Program-made: the position numbers and the translations under genes
In this document: piece by piece, positions 33,339 through 42,321 of the stretch
Layout of the letters: each line of letters begins with the position of its first letter
How positions within the stretch are numbered: position 1 is the first letter of the stretch
Source: Xanthobacteraceae bacterium
GTDB lineage: Bacteria; Pseudomonadota; Alphaproteobacteria; Rhizobiales; Xanthobacteraceae
NCBI GenBank assembly: GCA_029239875.1
Contig: JARBUD010000007.1
Span: forward strand, 202,170-266,169
DNA length: 64,000 bases
Reading direction: 5' to 3'
Notes under the pieces: model-generated
Told to the model about the DNA's origin: nothing
Database searches by the model: none
The model's input: the letters and a program-made list of their open reading frames with translations, nothing else

Positions 33339-34625
33339 ATGGCGTTCTGTGGCCTCGATTTCGGCACCTCCAACACCACGCTGGGAATCTGGCGCGACGG
33401 CGCACCGACATTGGCGGCGCTGGAGGATGGCAAGGACACGGTGCCGAGCGCGGTGTTCTACGACCGCCGGGGCGTGCTCACCATCGGCCGCGCCGCCATG
33501 GCCCGCTATGTCGGCGGCGAGGACGGGCGGCTGATGCGCAGCCTGAAGGCGGTGCTCGGCAGCGCGCTGATCGACGAGAAGACGCAGATCGGCCGCCGCG
33601 CCATCGGCTTCCGCGACGTGATCGCCGACTATATCGGCGCGGTGAAGCAGCGCGCCGAGGCCGATATCGGTGCCGAGCTCGACGAAGTGGTGCTCGGTCG
33701 GCCGGTGTTCTTCGTCGACGACGATCCGAGTGCGAACGCCAAGGCCGAGGATACGCTGCGCGCCATCGCCGCCTCGCTCGGTTTCCACGAAGTCTCGAGC
33801 CAATACGAGCCCATCGCCGCCGCGCTCGACTATGAGCAGCGGGTGACGGGCGAGGAGATCGCGCTGATCGCCGACATCGGCGGCGGCACCTCGGACTTCT
33901 CCATCGTGCGGCTCGGTCCTGCCCGCCGGGCCAAGCCCGACCGCGCCGGCGATATCCTCGCCAATGACGGCGTGCGCATCGGCGGTACCGATGTCGACCG
34001 GCACCTGAGCCTCGGCACGCTGATGCCGCTTCTCGGCTATCGCAGCCCGATGAAGCGCCCCGGCCGCGACGTGCCGAGCGGCTATTTCCACGAGCTGTCG
34101 ACCTGGTCGAGCATCAACCGGCTCTACACTGCCAAGACCGTGCGTGAGCTCCATGAGGTCCGCCGCGAGGCGGCAAAGCCGGCACTGGTCGAGAGGCTGA
34201 TCAGAGTGGTCGAGGAGCAGCGCGGCCACACGCTGGCGATGGAGGCCGAAGCGGCCAAGATCGCGCTGGCCGAGACCGCCCGCGCCGAGGTGGACCTGAA
34301 CTGGCTGGAAGCGGGGCTTTCGGTCGGCATCACGCCCGAGGAACTGGTGAGCCATACCCGCGTACTGGCCGAGCGCATCGCCGCGCGCGTCGGCATCTGC
34401 CTCGATCAAGCAGGGCTGAAGGAAGGCGACATCGACGCGCTGTTCCTCACCGGCGGCTCGACCCGGCTCGCCCATGTGCGCGCGGCGATCCGAGCGGCCG
34501 TGCCGCAAGCGCGGGTGGTCGAGGGCGACACCTTCGGCTCGGTCGGCACCGGCCTCGCCATCGAGGCCGCGCGCCGCTACGGCGAGTTCACCCGTGCCGC
34601 AGGTGGAAGGACTTCGGCCGCGTGA
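33339..34625 (+). CDS. Hsp70-family protein (YegD-like)
   Basis: 428-residue protein corresponding mainly to the actin-fold ATPase domain of Hsp70. FCGLDFGTSNTTLGIW is the phosphate-1 motif, IALIADIGGGTSDFSIV the phosphate-2 motif, and ALFLTGGSTRLAHVRAAI the adenosine motif. It lacks the C-terminal substrate-binding domain of DnaK, as does E. coli YegD, which has similar length. No DnaJ or GrpE gene is adjacent, so its role as a chaperone is uncertain. The 3' end overlaps the convergent aldehyde dehydrogenase by 38 bp. Confidence 0.88.
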   Translation: MAFCGLDFGTSNTTLGIWRDGAPTLAALEDGKDTVPSAVFYDRRGVLTIGRAAMARYVGGEDGRLMRSLKAVLGSALIDEKTQIGRRAIGFRDVIADYIGAVKQRAEADIGAELDEVVLGRPVFFVDDDPSANAKAEDTLRAIAASLGFHEVSSQYEPIAAALDYEQRVTGEEIALIADIGGGTSDFSIVRLGPARRAKPDRAGDILANDGVRIGGTDVDRHLSLGTLMPLLGYRSPMKRPGRDVPSGYFHELSTWSSINRLYTAKTVRELHEVRREAAKPALVERLIRVVEEQRGHTLAMEAEAAKIALAETARAEVDLNWLEAGLSVGITPEELVSHTRVLAERIAARVGICLDQAGLKEGDIDALFLTGGSTRLAHVRAAIRAAVPQARVVEGDTFGSVGTGLAIEAARRYGEFTRAAGGRTSAA

Positions 34626-35973
34626 GCATCTCGAAGCCGATGCGCGACAGCGAGGCGCCGCGCCCGGTCTCCTTCACCCCGGTCCAGGCGAGGCCGGGAT
34701 CGAGATAGTCGCAGCGGTTCATGAACACGGTGCCGGTCTCGACCTCGCCGCCGATGCGCTCGGCGGCCTCGAGGTCGGCGGTCCAGATCGAGGCGGTGAG
34801 GCCGTAGACGCTGTCATTCATGAGCCTCAGCGCCTCAGCGTCGTCCTTCACCTTCATGATGCCGACGACCGGGCCGAAGCTCTCGTCCCGCATCACCGAC
34901 ATGGAATGATCGACGCCGGTGAGCACCTGCGGGGCGAGATAGGGCGTGCCCTCGCGATTGGCGGGGAAGGCGGCGGGGTCGAGATGGGCCCTGGCGCCCT
35001 TCGCCACCGCCTCCGCCGTCTGCCGGCGGATCAGCTCGGCGAAGCGGCCTTGCGCCATCGGGCCGAGCGTGGTGGCGTCGTCCAGCGGATTGCCGAGCAC
35101 ATATTTGCCGGTCAGCGCCACGAAGCTGTCGACGAAGCGGTCATACAGGCTCTCATGTACATAGATGCGCTCGATGCCGCAGCAGCACTGGCCGGAATTG
35201 TAGAAGGCGCCGTCGACGAGGTTCTCGACGGTAAAGTCGAAATCGGCGTCGGCGCGCACATAGGCCGGGTCCTTGCCGCCGAGTTCCAGCCCGAGCGGGG
35301 TGAAGGTACCGGCCGCCGCGCGCTCTATGGCGCGCCCGCCCTCCACCGAGCCGGTGAAGTTGACGAAGTCGACCGCGCCCGAGCCGATCAGCCGCGAGGT
35401 CTGGTCGTGGGTGAGAACGAGGTTGGCGAACAGTCCCTTCGGCAGCCCGGCGCGGTCCATCGCCATCTGGAAGCGCTCGCCGACGAGGATGGTCTGCGCC
35501 GCGTGCTTGAGCAGCACCGCGTTGCCGGCGATCAGCGCCGGGGCGATGGTGTTGACTGCGGTGAGGTAGGGGTAGTTCCACGGCGCCACGACGAGCACGA
35601 TGCCGAGCGGGTCGCGGCGTATGTAGCGGGTGAAACCGGGTCGCTCGTCATGCGGGACGACGGGCGCGAGCGCGCCCTCCGCCATATCGACGACGTAGCG
35701 CACGCGCTCCTCGAAACCGCGGAACTCGCCGCCATAGCGCACCGGCCGGCCCATCTGCTGGGCGAGCTCGGGCACGATCTCCTGGTTCATCGCCAGCATG
35801 GCGTCGAGGAAGCGCAGCACGTAGGCAGACCGTTCCGCGATCGGCACCTTCAGCCATTCGCGCTGCGCCGCGCGGGCGGCCTCCAGCGCCTGCGCCAGGG
35901 CCGCCTCGGTGGCCGCCGGGCGGCGGGCAAGCTCGGAGCCGTCGATCGGGGAGATGCAGACAATGTCGCTCAT
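34588..35973 (-). CDS. Aldehyde dehydrogenase family protein
   Basis: 461-residue NAD(P)-dependent ALDH. Motifs in order are VLVVAPWNYPYLTAVNTIAPAL (cofactor binding), VNFTGSVEGGRAIERAA (Rossmann G-x-x-x-x-G), LGLELGGKDPAYV (general base Glu), FYNSGQCCCGIERIYV (catalytic Cys within a Cys triplet) and ESFGPVVGIM. The triple Cys differs from the usual single Cys flanked by Gly/Gln. The substrate is not predictable. The ATG at 35973 gives a normal N-terminus. Its 3' end lies within the antisense end of the Hsp70 gene. Confidence 0.93.
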   Translation of the reverse strand: MSDIVCISPIDGSELARRPAATEAALAQALEAARAAQREWLKVPIAERSAYVLRFLDAMLAMNQEIVPELAQQMGRPVRYGGEFRGFEERVRYVVDMAEGALAPVVPHDERPGFTRYIRRDPLGIVLVVAPWNYPYLTAVNTIAPALIAGNAVLLKHAAQTILVGERFQMAMDRAGLPKGLFANLVLTHDQTSRLIGSGAVDFVNFTGSVEGGRAIERAAAGTFTPLGLELGGKDPAYVRADADFDFTVENLVDGAFYNSGQCCCGIERIYVHESLYDRFVDSFVALTGKYVLGNPLDDATTLGPMAQGRFAELIRRQTAEAVAKGARAHLDPAAFPANREGTPYLAPQVLTGVDHSMSVMRDESFGPVVGIMKVKDDAEALRLMNDSVYGLTASIWTADLEAAERIGGEVETGTVFMNRCDYLDPGLAWTGVKETGRGASLSRIGFEMLTRPKSFHLRHG

Positions 35974-36239
35974 GGATCACCGCGCACGATGCCTCGACGG
36001 GCACTCGGAATAGTGGAAGGATATAGCCTGCGGGCGACGGATACGTCTATCAGGAGACCCGGCCCCATCTGGCGTATGATATTTGCGGTAGCAACGAATC
36101 TCGCTTAGGTTACATCAAAAATCGGACTAAATGGTCTTATCCTATCTAGTGGCGTCCTGCCTATCGAACCCGCTTTTCCCGAGCCGCCACCAGCGTGCCG
36201 TCGCGAACACTCCCCCAGCGTGGGCTGGCGTGGTCCATC

Positions 36240-37724
36240 ATGAAGCCGAGTAAGACGAGGATGCCGCAGCTGGAAGACGAGGTGGGCGCTCCGGCCTCGG
36301 CCAGCGACCATGTCGAGATGTTCGAGCTGGCGCCGATCTCGCTCTGGCTGGAGGACTTCAGCGGCGTCAAGCAGCTGTTCGACCACTGGCGGGCGCAGGG
36401 CGTCTCCTCCTTGCGCGACCATCTTCGCGGCCGCCCCGAGCGGGTGGCGGAGTGCTCGCAGCGCATCAAGGTGCTGAAGGTCAACCAGCGTACGCTGAGC
36501 CTGTTCGAAGCCGACAGCCTCGACCACCTCGTCGGGAATCTCGACAAGGTGTTCCGCGGCGACATGCTGAAAACCCATATCGAGGAACTGGCTCAGCTCT
36601 GGGACGGCTACACCAGCTTCGCCAGCCAGGCGGTCAACTACACGCTGAGCGGCCAGCGCCTGGACATCCAGCTCAAGGGTCTCGTCCTGCCCGGCCACGA
36701 GGAGACGCTCGAGCGTGTGCTGCTTTCCGCCGAGGACGTCACCGAGCGCGAGACGGCGCGCCGGCAGGCTGCCCGCGCCGAGGAATACGCGCAGGGCCTG
36801 TTCCAGCATTCGCCGGTGTCGCTGTGGGTCGAGGACTTCTCGACGATCAAGCAGCTGATGGACGATGTGCGCCTGCGCGGCATCTCCGATTTCCGCGTCT
36901 TCACCGACGTGCACCCGGAATTCGTCCAGCGCTGCATCAGCGAGATCCGCATCATCGACGTCAACCAGCACACGCTGGAGATGTTCGGTGCCGCCAGCAA
37001 GACCCAGCTCATCGCCAGCACGGCGAGCGTGTTCCGCGAGGACATGCAGCGCCATTTCCGCGAGCAGCTGATCGATCTTTGGAACGGCAAGCTGTTCCAC
37101 TCGCGCGAGGTGGTGAACTACACGCTCGGCGGCGACGAACTGCACGTGCACCTGCAATTCTCGGTGCTGCCAGGGCACGAGCACGACTGGTCGCTGGTCC
37201 AGGTGGCGCTCACCGACATCACCGCGCGCAAGAAGGCCGAGGCCTATCTCGAATATCTCGGCAAGCACGACGTGCTGACCAAGCTCTACAACCGCTCCTT
37301 CTATGTCGACGAGCTGAACCGGCTGGAGCGCCGCGGGCCGTTCCCCGTCACCGTCATCATGCTCGATCTGAACGATCTGAAGCAGGTGAACGACCAGCTC
37401 GGCCACGCCGCCGGCGACACGCTGCTGCGCCGTGCCGGCGAGGTGCTGAGCAAGGCGGTCGACAGGCCCAATTGCGCCGCCCGCATCGGCGGTGACGAGT
37501 TCGCCGTGCTGCTGCCGGGCGTGGATGAGGATGGTGGCCTCGCGGTGATGGAGAACATCAGCCAGCTGGTGCTGCTCAACAACCAGTTCTATTCCGCTGC
37601 GACGCTCAGTCTGTCACTCGGCATGGCCACCAGTACGCCGGGCGAGCGGCTGGAGGCCGTGGTGAAGCGAGCCGATGCGCTGATGTATGAGGCCAAGCGC
37701 AACAACGACGTCGGCGGGCGGTGA
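36240..37724 (+). CDS. Diguanylate cyclase with duplicated PAS-like sensor module
   Basis: About 494 residues, cytoplasmic, no membrane segment. Two tandem homologous sensor modules lie at about 27-168 and 187-329. Each contains xPxSLWxEDFS-x-x-K, VNQ-x-TL-x-x-F, VFR-x-DM-x-x-H, LW-x-G, VNYTL-x-G and VLPGHE. A GGDEF domain follows (about 335-490; active site GGDEF at 417-421), making cyclic-di-GMP. The residues where an RxxD inhibitory site would lie read DRPN, so product inhibition by the canonical I-site is probably absent. No EAL or HD-GYP domain. The start is uncertain: ATG 36240 or GTG 36195, neither with a strong Shine-Dalgarno. Confidence 0.88.
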   Translation: MKPSKTRMPQLEDEVGAPASASDHVEMFELAPISLWLEDFSGVKQLFDHWRAQGVSSLRDHLRGRPERVAECSQRIKVLKVNQRTLSLFEADSLDHLVGNLDKVFRGDMLKTHIEELAQLWDGYTSFASQAVNYTLSGQRLDIQLKGLVLPGHEETLERVLLSAEDVTERETARRQAARAEEYAQGLFQHSPVSLWVEDFSTIKQLMDDVRLRGISDFRVFTDVHPEFVQRCISEIRIIDVNQHTLEMFGAASKTQLIASTASVFREDMQRHFREQLIDLWNGKLFHSREVVNYTLGGDELHVHLQFSVLPGHEHDWSLVQVALTDITARKKAEAYLEYLGKHDVLTKLYNRSFYVDELNRLERRGPFPVTVIMLDLNDLKQVNDQLGHAAGDTLLRRAGEVLSKAVDRPNCAARIGGDEFAVLLPGVDEDGGLAVMENISQLVLLNNQFYSAATLSLSLGMATSTPGERLEAVVKRADALMYEAKRNNDVGGR

Positions 37725-37733
37725 GCCGCGCCC

Positions 37734-38159
37734 TCACGCTCCGCCTCGCACCGTCAGGTGCTCGATCTCGGCGAGGTGGACGAAGCACAGCTTGTTGCCC
37801 TCGGGGTCGCGGCCATAGGCGCCGTAATAGTCGGGCGCGTAGTTCGGCCGCAGGCCCGGCTCGCCTTCGTCGACGCCGCCATTGTCGACGAGTGCCCGCC
37901 AGGCGGCATCCACCGCGGCCGGTGAGGGCGCGGCAAAGCTTACCTGCGTGCCGTTGCCCCAGGTGGCGGGCAGGCCGTTGAACGGCAGCTGCACAAAGAA
38001 TTGCGGCCAGTGCTGGCCGGGCAAGGTCCACATCGCGCCGGCCGGGCCGCCATCACCCTCGACATCGACCCGCACGAGGCCGAGCGGCGCCAGCACGGTG
38101 TCATAGAAGGCGGTCATCCGCGCAAGATCGCGCGCGCCGAGGATGATATGGCTGAACAT
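37734..38159 (-). CDS. VOC-family protein
   Basis: 141-residue single-domain glyoxalase/bleomycin-resistance fold: MFSHIILGARDLARMTAFYD at the N-terminus, a central NGLPATWGNGTQVSFAAPS, and YGAYGRDPEGNKLCFVHLAE carrying the conserved DPEGN turn. These proteins are small lyase- or dioxygenase-like enzymes of unknown substrate. ATG at 38159 is preceded by GGAGAGG; the longer frame to 38240 has no family similarity. It converges with the diguanylate cyclase gene (9 bp). Confidence 0.87.
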   Translation of the reverse strand: MFSHIILGARDLARMTAFYDTVLAPLGLVRVDVEGDGGPAGAMWTLPGQHWPQFFVQLPFNGLPATWGNGTQVSFAAPSPAAVDAAWRALVDNGGVDEGEPGLRPNYAPDYYGAYGRDPEGNKLCFVHLAEIEHLTVRGGA

Positions 38160-38299
38160 GCGGGGCCTCTCCTGCGGTAGGGCGGGCATCCTGCCCGCAT
38201 GCCGCGACAATTTCGAGAACCCGTGCGGGTCGCCGAGCATGCGAGCCTCGACAGCCGGGCATTTGCGCAGTAGAACGCGACCCGGATAATTACAATGGA

Positions 38300-38316
38300 C
38301 TTCCGGGTTGCGGAAG
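38300..38316. promoter_or_regulatory. Inverted repeat upstream of fpr
   Basis: CTTCCG-GGTTG-CGGAAG followed by TTTT, 23 bp before the fpr start. It could be an operator of a redox regulator or a short attenuator-like hairpin. Confidence 0.35.
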
Positions 38317-38338
38317 TTTTCACTTAGACGGTTTGTAA

Positions 38339-39112
38339 ATGAGCAACCTGCATCACGAGCGCGTCCTCACCGTCCACCACTGGACGGACAACCTGTTCAC
38401 CTTCACCACGACGCGCGATCCGGCGCTGCGCTTCAAGAACGGGCAGTTCGTGATGATCGGCCTGCCGGTCGACGGCAAGCCGTTGCTGCGCGCCTATTCC
38501 ATCGCCAGCGCCAATTACGAGGAAACGATGGAGTTCTTCTCCATCAAGGTGCCGAACGGCCCGCTGACCTCCCGCCTGCAGCATCTGAAAGTGGGCGACG
38601 AGATCATCGTCGGGCGCAAGCCGACCGGCACGCTGCTGGTCGACTATCTTGTCCCCGGCCGCCGGCTCTATCTGCTCGCCACCGGCACCGGCCTCGCGCC
38701 CTTCCTCAGCCTGATCAAGGATCCGGAGACCTACGAGAATTACGAGAAGGTCATCCTCGTCCACGGCGTGCGCACCGTCGCCGAGCTCGCCTATCGCGAG
38801 CTGATCGAGGAAGAGCTGCCGCAGAACGAGTATTTCGGCGAATTGGTGCTGGAAAAGCTGGTTTACTACCCGACGGTGACGCGTGAGCCCTTCCACAACC
38901 AGGGCCGCATCACCGACCTGATCACCTCGGGCAAGCTATTCCAGGACCTCGACCTGCCGCCGCTCAGCAAGGAGGACGACCGCGTCATGCTGTGCGGCAG
39001 CCCGCAGCTGCTCGACGACATGCGCGTGATCCTGAAGGACAAGGGCTTCGAGGAAGGCTCGACCACCGAGCCGGGCGACTTCGTGATCGAAAAGGCATTC
39101 GTCGAGAAGTGA
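38339..39112 (+). CDS. fpr: Ferredoxin/flavodoxin--NADP reductase
   Basis: 257-residue FAD enzyme transferring electrons between NADPH and ferredoxin or flavodoxin. FAD domain: FKNGQFVMIGL and LLRAYSIASANYEE, with RAYS contacting the flavin. NADP domain: LYLLATGTGLAPFLSLIKDP, KVILVHGVRTVAELAYRE and DDRVMLCGSPQLLDDM. The C-terminus DFVIEKAFVEK is that of the bacterial subclass I type without the plant-type Tyr. Likely roles include iron-sulfur maintenance and oxidative-stress defence. The Shine-Dalgarno is weak; the ATG fits the family. Confidence 0.94.
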   Translation: MSNLHHERVLTVHHWTDNLFTFTTTRDPALRFKNGQFVMIGLPVDGKPLLRAYSIASANYEETMEFFSIKVPNGPLTSRLQHLKVGDEIIVGRKPTGTLLVDYLVPGRRLYLLATGTGLAPFLSLIKDPETYENYEKVILVHGVRTVAELAYRELIEEELPQNEYFGELVLEKLVYYPTVTREPFHNQGRITDLITSGKLFQDLDLPPLSKEDDRVMLCGSPQLLDDMRVILKDKGFEEGSTTEPGDFVIEKAFVEK

Positions 39113-39124
39113 GGCAGCCGCGCC

Positions 39125-39436
39125 TCAGCGCAGGCGCCGGTCGGGGTCCCAGCGCTCCTCGTCGGCCGGCGCCGCCTCTTCCGGCGACAGCACGCGATAT
39201 TCGGCGTCGATGACGGTCGGCCCAGCATCCGCACCGGCGCGCTTGCGCCCGCCGAACAGGCGGTAGGCGAGCCCGGCGATCACCACGATGGGGAAGACGA
39301 CGAGGAACACGCTCGCCGCCACCACGGCAAGCGCGGTGCCGATCGCCAGCGCAACAGCTACGACGAGCGCCACCTGCCACCAGCTCACGCGCCGGACGGT
39401 GAAACGCACGCGATCGAACGGATCGGTCGAGCTCAT
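39125..39436 (-). CDS. Conserved hypothetical membrane protein
   Basis: 103 residues. Basic N-terminus (FDRVRFTVRRVSWW), two closely spaced hydrophobic helices (about 20-40 and 42-58: VALVVAVALAIGTALAVVAA and FLVVFPIVVIAGLAYRLFGG), then a hydrophilic tail with TVIDAEYRVLSPEE. The VIDAEYxVL tail pattern is common in small alphaproteobacterial membrane proteins, but I know no function. It ends 12 bp from the fpr stop (convergent). Confidence 0.7.
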   Translation of the reverse strand: MSSTDPFDRVRFTVRRVSWWQVALVVAVALAIGTALAVVAASVFLVVFPIVVIAGLAYRLFGGRKRAGADAGPTVIDAEYRVLSPEEAAPADEERWDPDRRLR

Positions 39437-39552
39437 TGCCTTGGTCTTCCCTCCTCAGCGGCCGTGCCGCGAAAGTTGGATATGGGGAGGCGGAGGCGTC
39501 CTGCCAGCGGCGGGCGTGGAAAATAGCGGGCTGCCCGCGTAAGGTGAATACC

Positions 39553-40041
39553 ATGATGCTACGCGACGCCGTCGACACCGACCTGCCCGGCATCCTCGCC
39601 ATCTACAATTTCGCGGTGCTGAACTCGACGGCGATCTGGAACGACACACCGACCGATCTTTCCGGCCGTCTCGGCTGGCTGCGCGACCGGCAGGCGAAGG
39701 CCTATCCGGTCATCGTCGCCGAAGAGGCGGGCGAGGTGCTGGGCTATGCTAGCTTCGGTGATTTCCGTCCCTTCGAGGGCTTCCGCATCAGCGTCGAGCA
39801 TTCGGTCTATGTGGCCGCGCACGCGCAGGGCCGCGGGCTGGGGCGCCGGCTCGTCGAGGCGCTGTTCGAGCCGGCGCGCGCCCTCGGCAAGAAGGTGATG
39901 ATCGGCGGCATCACCGCCGGCAACGAGGCCTCGCTGGCGCTGCACGCCAAGCTCGGCTTCGTGCAGAGCGCCTACATGGCGGGCATCGGCACCAAGTTCG
40001 GCCAGCGGCTCGACCTGGTGTTCGTGCAGAAGGAACTCTGA
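39553..40041 (+). CDS. GNAT N-acetyltransferase, phosphinothricin acetyltransferase-like
   Basis: 162-residue GNAT protein. IYNFAVLNSTAIWNDTPTDL matches the substrate region of the Pat/Bar subgroup. VEHSVYVAAHAQGRGLGRRLVEALFEPARALG holds the acetyl-CoA pyrophosphate loop (Q-x-x-G-x-G). GNEASLALHAKLGF is motif B, and GTKFGQRLDLVFVQKEL is the typical end. It may acetylate methionine sulfoximine-like analogues, amino acids or herbicide-like substrates; the natural one is unknown. ATG at 39553 (next to a second ATG at 39556) has AAGGTG upstream. It ends at a shared terminator with ahcY. Confidence 0.88.
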   Translation: MMLRDAVDTDLPGILAIYNFAVLNSTAIWNDTPTDLSGRLGWLRDRQAKAYPVIVAEEAGEVLGYASFGDFRPFEGFRISVEHSVYVAAHAQGRGLGRRLVEALFEPARALGKKVMIGGITAGNEASLALHAKLGFVQSAYMAGIGTKFGQRLDLVFVQKEL

Positions 40042-40049
40042 GACACAAA

Positions 40050-40073
40050 AAAGGGCGCCGCAGGGCGCCCTTT
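40050..40073. terminator. Bidirectional hairpin terminator
   Basis: AAAGGGCGCC / GGCGCCCTTT, 10-bp perfect stem with a GCAG loop, flanked by an A-run on the left and T-run on the right, between the convergent GNAT and ahcY genes. Confidence 0.88.
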
Positions 40074-40094
40074 CTCGTTAGGCATCGGAGTCGA

Positions 40095-41501
40095 TCAGTA
40101 CCGATAATGATCCGGCTTGAACGGCCCCTCGACCGGCACGCCTATATAGTCGGCCTGCTCGGGGCGCAGCTTGGTCAGCTTCACGCCGAGCTTCTCGAGG
40201 TGCAGCGCCGCGACCTTCTCGTCGAGGAACTTCGGCAGCGTGTAGACCTTCTTCTCGTACTTGCCGGGGTTCGCCCACAGCTCGATCTGGGCGAGCGTCT
40301 GGTTGGAGAAGGAGGACGACATCACGAAGGACGGGTGACCCATGGCGTTGCCGAGGTTCACCAGCCGGCCTTCCGACAACAGGATGATGCGGTTGCCGGA
40401 CGGGAACTCGATCTCGTCGACCTGCGGTTTGATGTTGTTCCACTTCAGGTTCTTCAGGCCGGCGACCTGGATCTCGTTGTCGAAGTGGCCGATGTTGCAG
40501 ACGATTGCCCGGTCCTTCATCTGCCGCATGTGGTCGACGGTGATGATGTCGCGGTTGCCCGTGCAGGTGACATAGATGTCGGCGCGCGAGAAGGCGTCCT
40601 CGATGGTCGCCACCTCGTAGCCCTCCATCGACGCCTGCAGGGCGCAGATCGGATCGACCTCGGAGACGATGACGCGTGCGCCAGCCTGGCGCAGCGAGGC
40701 GGCCGAGCCCTTGCCGACATCGCCGAAGCCGGCGACGAAGGCGACCTTGCCGGCGAGCATTACGTCGGTGCCGCGACGGATGGCGTCGACCAGCGATTCA
40801 CGGCAGCCATAGAGGTTGTCGAATTTCGACTTGGTGACGCTGTCGTTCACGTTGATCGCCGGGAACAGCAGCTTGCCCTGCTCGGCGAGCTTGTAGAGCC
40901 GGTGCACGCCTGTGGTGGTCTCCTCGGAGACGCCCTTGATCGACTTGGCGACCTCGGCGAACCAGCCCTTCGGCTTCTCCGCCAGCAGCTTCTTGATGAG
41001 GGCGAAGAAGATCACCTCTTCCTCGGACTCCGCCTTGTCGAGGAACGCCGTGTCACCATTCTCGGCGCGCAGGCCGTGATGGACGAGCATGGTGGCGTCG
41101 CCGCCATCGTCGAGGATCATGTTGGGAACTCCGCCGCCGTGCCAGTCAAACAGCTTGGCGGTGAAGTCCCAGTACTCGACCAGCGTCTCACCCTTGAAGG
41201 CGAAGACCGGCGTGCCGGCGGCGGCGATAGCAGCCGCGGCGTGGTCCTGGGTCGAGAAGATGTTGCACGACACCCAGCGTACGTCGGCACCGAGGCTTTT
41301 AAGCGTCTCGATCAGCACCGCCGTCTGGATGGTCATGTGCAGCGAGCCGGCGATGCGCGCGCCCTTGAGCGGCTGCGAGGGGCCGTATTCGGCGCGGATG
41401 GCCATCAGGCCGGGCATCTCGGTCTCGGCGAGGTCGATCTCCTTGCGGCCGAAATCGGCGAGGCCGATGTCCCTGACGATGTAGTCGCTGGCGATGGCCA
41501 T
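40095..41501 (-). CDS. ahcY: S-adenosylhomocysteinase
   Basis: 468-residue NAD-dependent enzyme converting S-adenosylhomocysteine to adenosine and homocysteine, relieving product inhibition of methyltransferases such as CcrM. Motifs: [56 protein letters not shown] and the NAD-binding [10 protein letters not shown], with the end [25 protein letters not shown]. Length is normal for the proteobacterial type with the inserted segment. ATG at 41501 was chosen; the longer frame runs into HPr antisense. A perfect operator-like palindrome lies 90 bp upstream. It follows the PTS-Ntr genes. Confidence 0.97.
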   Translation of the reverse strand: MAIASDYIVRDIGLADFGRKEIDLAETEMPGLMAIRAEYGPSQPLKGARIAGSLHMTIQTAVLIETLKSLGADVRWVSCNIFSTQDHAAAAIAAAGTPVFAFKGETLVEYWDFTAKLFDWHGGGVPNMILDDGGDATMLVHHGLRAENGDTAFLDKAESEEEVIFFALIKKLLAEKPKGWFAEVAKSIKGVSEETTTGVHRLYKLAEQGKLLFPAINVNDSVTKSKFDNLYGCRESLVDAIRRGTDVMLAGKVAFVAGFGDVGKGSAASLRQAGARVIVSEVDPICALQASMEGYEVATIEDAFSRADIYVTCTGNRDIITVDHMRQMKDRAIVCNIGHFDNEIQVAGLKNLKWNNIKPQVDEIEFPSGNRIILLSEGRLVNLGNAMGHPSFVMSSSFSNQTLAQIELWANPGKYEKKVYTLPKFLDEKVAALHLEKLGVKLTKLRPEQADYIGVPVEGPFKPDHYRY

Positions 41502-41590
41502 GTGCGGCGTCCCTTCTGCCTTGGCGCGCGGCTCGCGCGGATGAGCGTGCCGGGGTGATAGCAGCCCGGCCGAGGGAATACAATAACGAT

Positions 41591-41606
41591 ATAAAGATGT
41601 CTTTAT
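41591..41606 (-). promoter_or_regulatory. Perfect palindrome upstream of ahcY (SahR-type operator candidate)
   Basis: ATAAAGA-TG-TCTTTAT, 7-bp perfect arms, in a short AT-rich stretch 90 bp before the ahcY start. ArsR-family SahR regulators are known to control methionine-cycle genes including ahcY, and a site of this size and place would fit. No such regulator gene is in the window, so the identity is inference. Confidence 0.6.
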
Positions 41607-41635
41607 GTGACAGTCGCTAGCAGTAGCGCGGCGGC

Positions 41636-41923
41636 CTATTCGCCCTCGCCGAAGCGGTCGGCAACGAGTGTGTCCAGCGCGTCCAGCGCCGCCTGCGCCT
41701 CCGGCCCGCTGGCCTCGACGAGGATGCTGGTGCCGGGGGCGGCGGCGAGCATCATCAGCCCCATGATCGAGGTGCCGCCCACCGTCTCGCCGGCGCGGGT
41801 GACGCGCACCTCGGCATTGAAGCGCTCGACCGTCTGCACGAATTTGGCGGAGGCGCGCGCATGCAGGCCGCGCTTGTTGAGTATGGCGAGCTCGCGCCGG
41901 ACCGCGGTCATCGTCACGGTCAT
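41636..41923 (-). CDS. HPr-family phosphocarrier protein (PTS-Ntr, NPr-like)
   Basis: 95-residue phosphocarrier. The phosphorylatable His21 is in [13 protein letters not shown], and the regulatory Ser52 lies in [16 protein letters not shown], the site used by HprK. Here it belongs to the regulatory nitrogen-type PTS rather than sugar uptake, since no EIIBC genes are nearby. Its ATG overlaps the stop of the EIIA gene (ATGA), implying coupling. Between it and ahcY lie 134 bp with the ahcY promoter. Confidence 0.93.
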   Translation of the reverse strand: MTVTMTAVRRELAILNKRGLHARASAKFVQTVERFNAEVRVTRAGETVGGTSIMGLMMLAAAPGTSILVEASGPEAQAALDALDTLVADRFGEGE

Positions 41924-42321
41924 TTCCCTGCCAGCACGCGGCTGGCGATGTTGATGTATTTGCGCCCCGCCTCCTGCGCCTGAGCCACCGCCTCGGGCAT
42001 CGGCACTTCGGCGCGCACGGTGGCAAGCTTGACCAGCATGGGCAGGTTGATGCCGGCGACCACCTCGATGTCGGGCGAGGTCATGACCGAGATGGCGAGG
42101 TTGGAGGGCGTGCCGCCGAACATGTCGGTGAGGATGACGACCCCCTCGCCGCTGTTCACCGCACCGACCGCCTCGACGATGTCGAGGCGACGGCGCTCGA
42201 TGTCGTCATCCGGACCGATGGTGATCGTCTCGATCTGGGATTGCGGTCCCATCACGTGTTCGAGCGCGGCGCGGAACTCGCTGGCAAGGCGTCCGTGCGT
42301 TACAAGTACGAGGCCTATCAT
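41920..42321 (-). CDS. PTS EIIA, mannose type (ManX/PtsM-like)
   Basis: 133-residue EIIA domain of the mannose/fructose family. [13 protein letters not shown] contains the phosphorylated His9; [20 protein letters not shown] is the conserved active-site loop. Stand-alone EIIA-Man of this kind in Hyphomicrobiales acts in PTS-Ntr signalling. ATG at 42321 has GGAGCAGG directly before it. A 191-bp gap separates it from hprK, without a further gene; a promoter for EIIA-HPr may lie there. Confidence 0.93.
   Translation of the reverse strand: MIGLVLVTHGRLASEFRAALEHVMGPQSQIETITIGPDDDIERRRLDIVEAVGAVNSGEGVVILTDMFGGTPSNLAISVMTSPDIEVVAGINLPMLVKLATVRAEVPMPEAVAQAQEAGRKYINIASRVLAGK

Noticed and set aside
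40107..41558. 483-codon plus-strand frame opposite ahcY
   Set aside because: Antisense shadow of ahcY; no ribosome binding site or family.
41502..41635. Possible S-adenosylhomocysteine riboswitch before ahcY
   Set aside because: I cannot find the conserved pairing and loop sequences of a SAH riboswitch; the AT-rich perfect palindrome fits a protein operator better.
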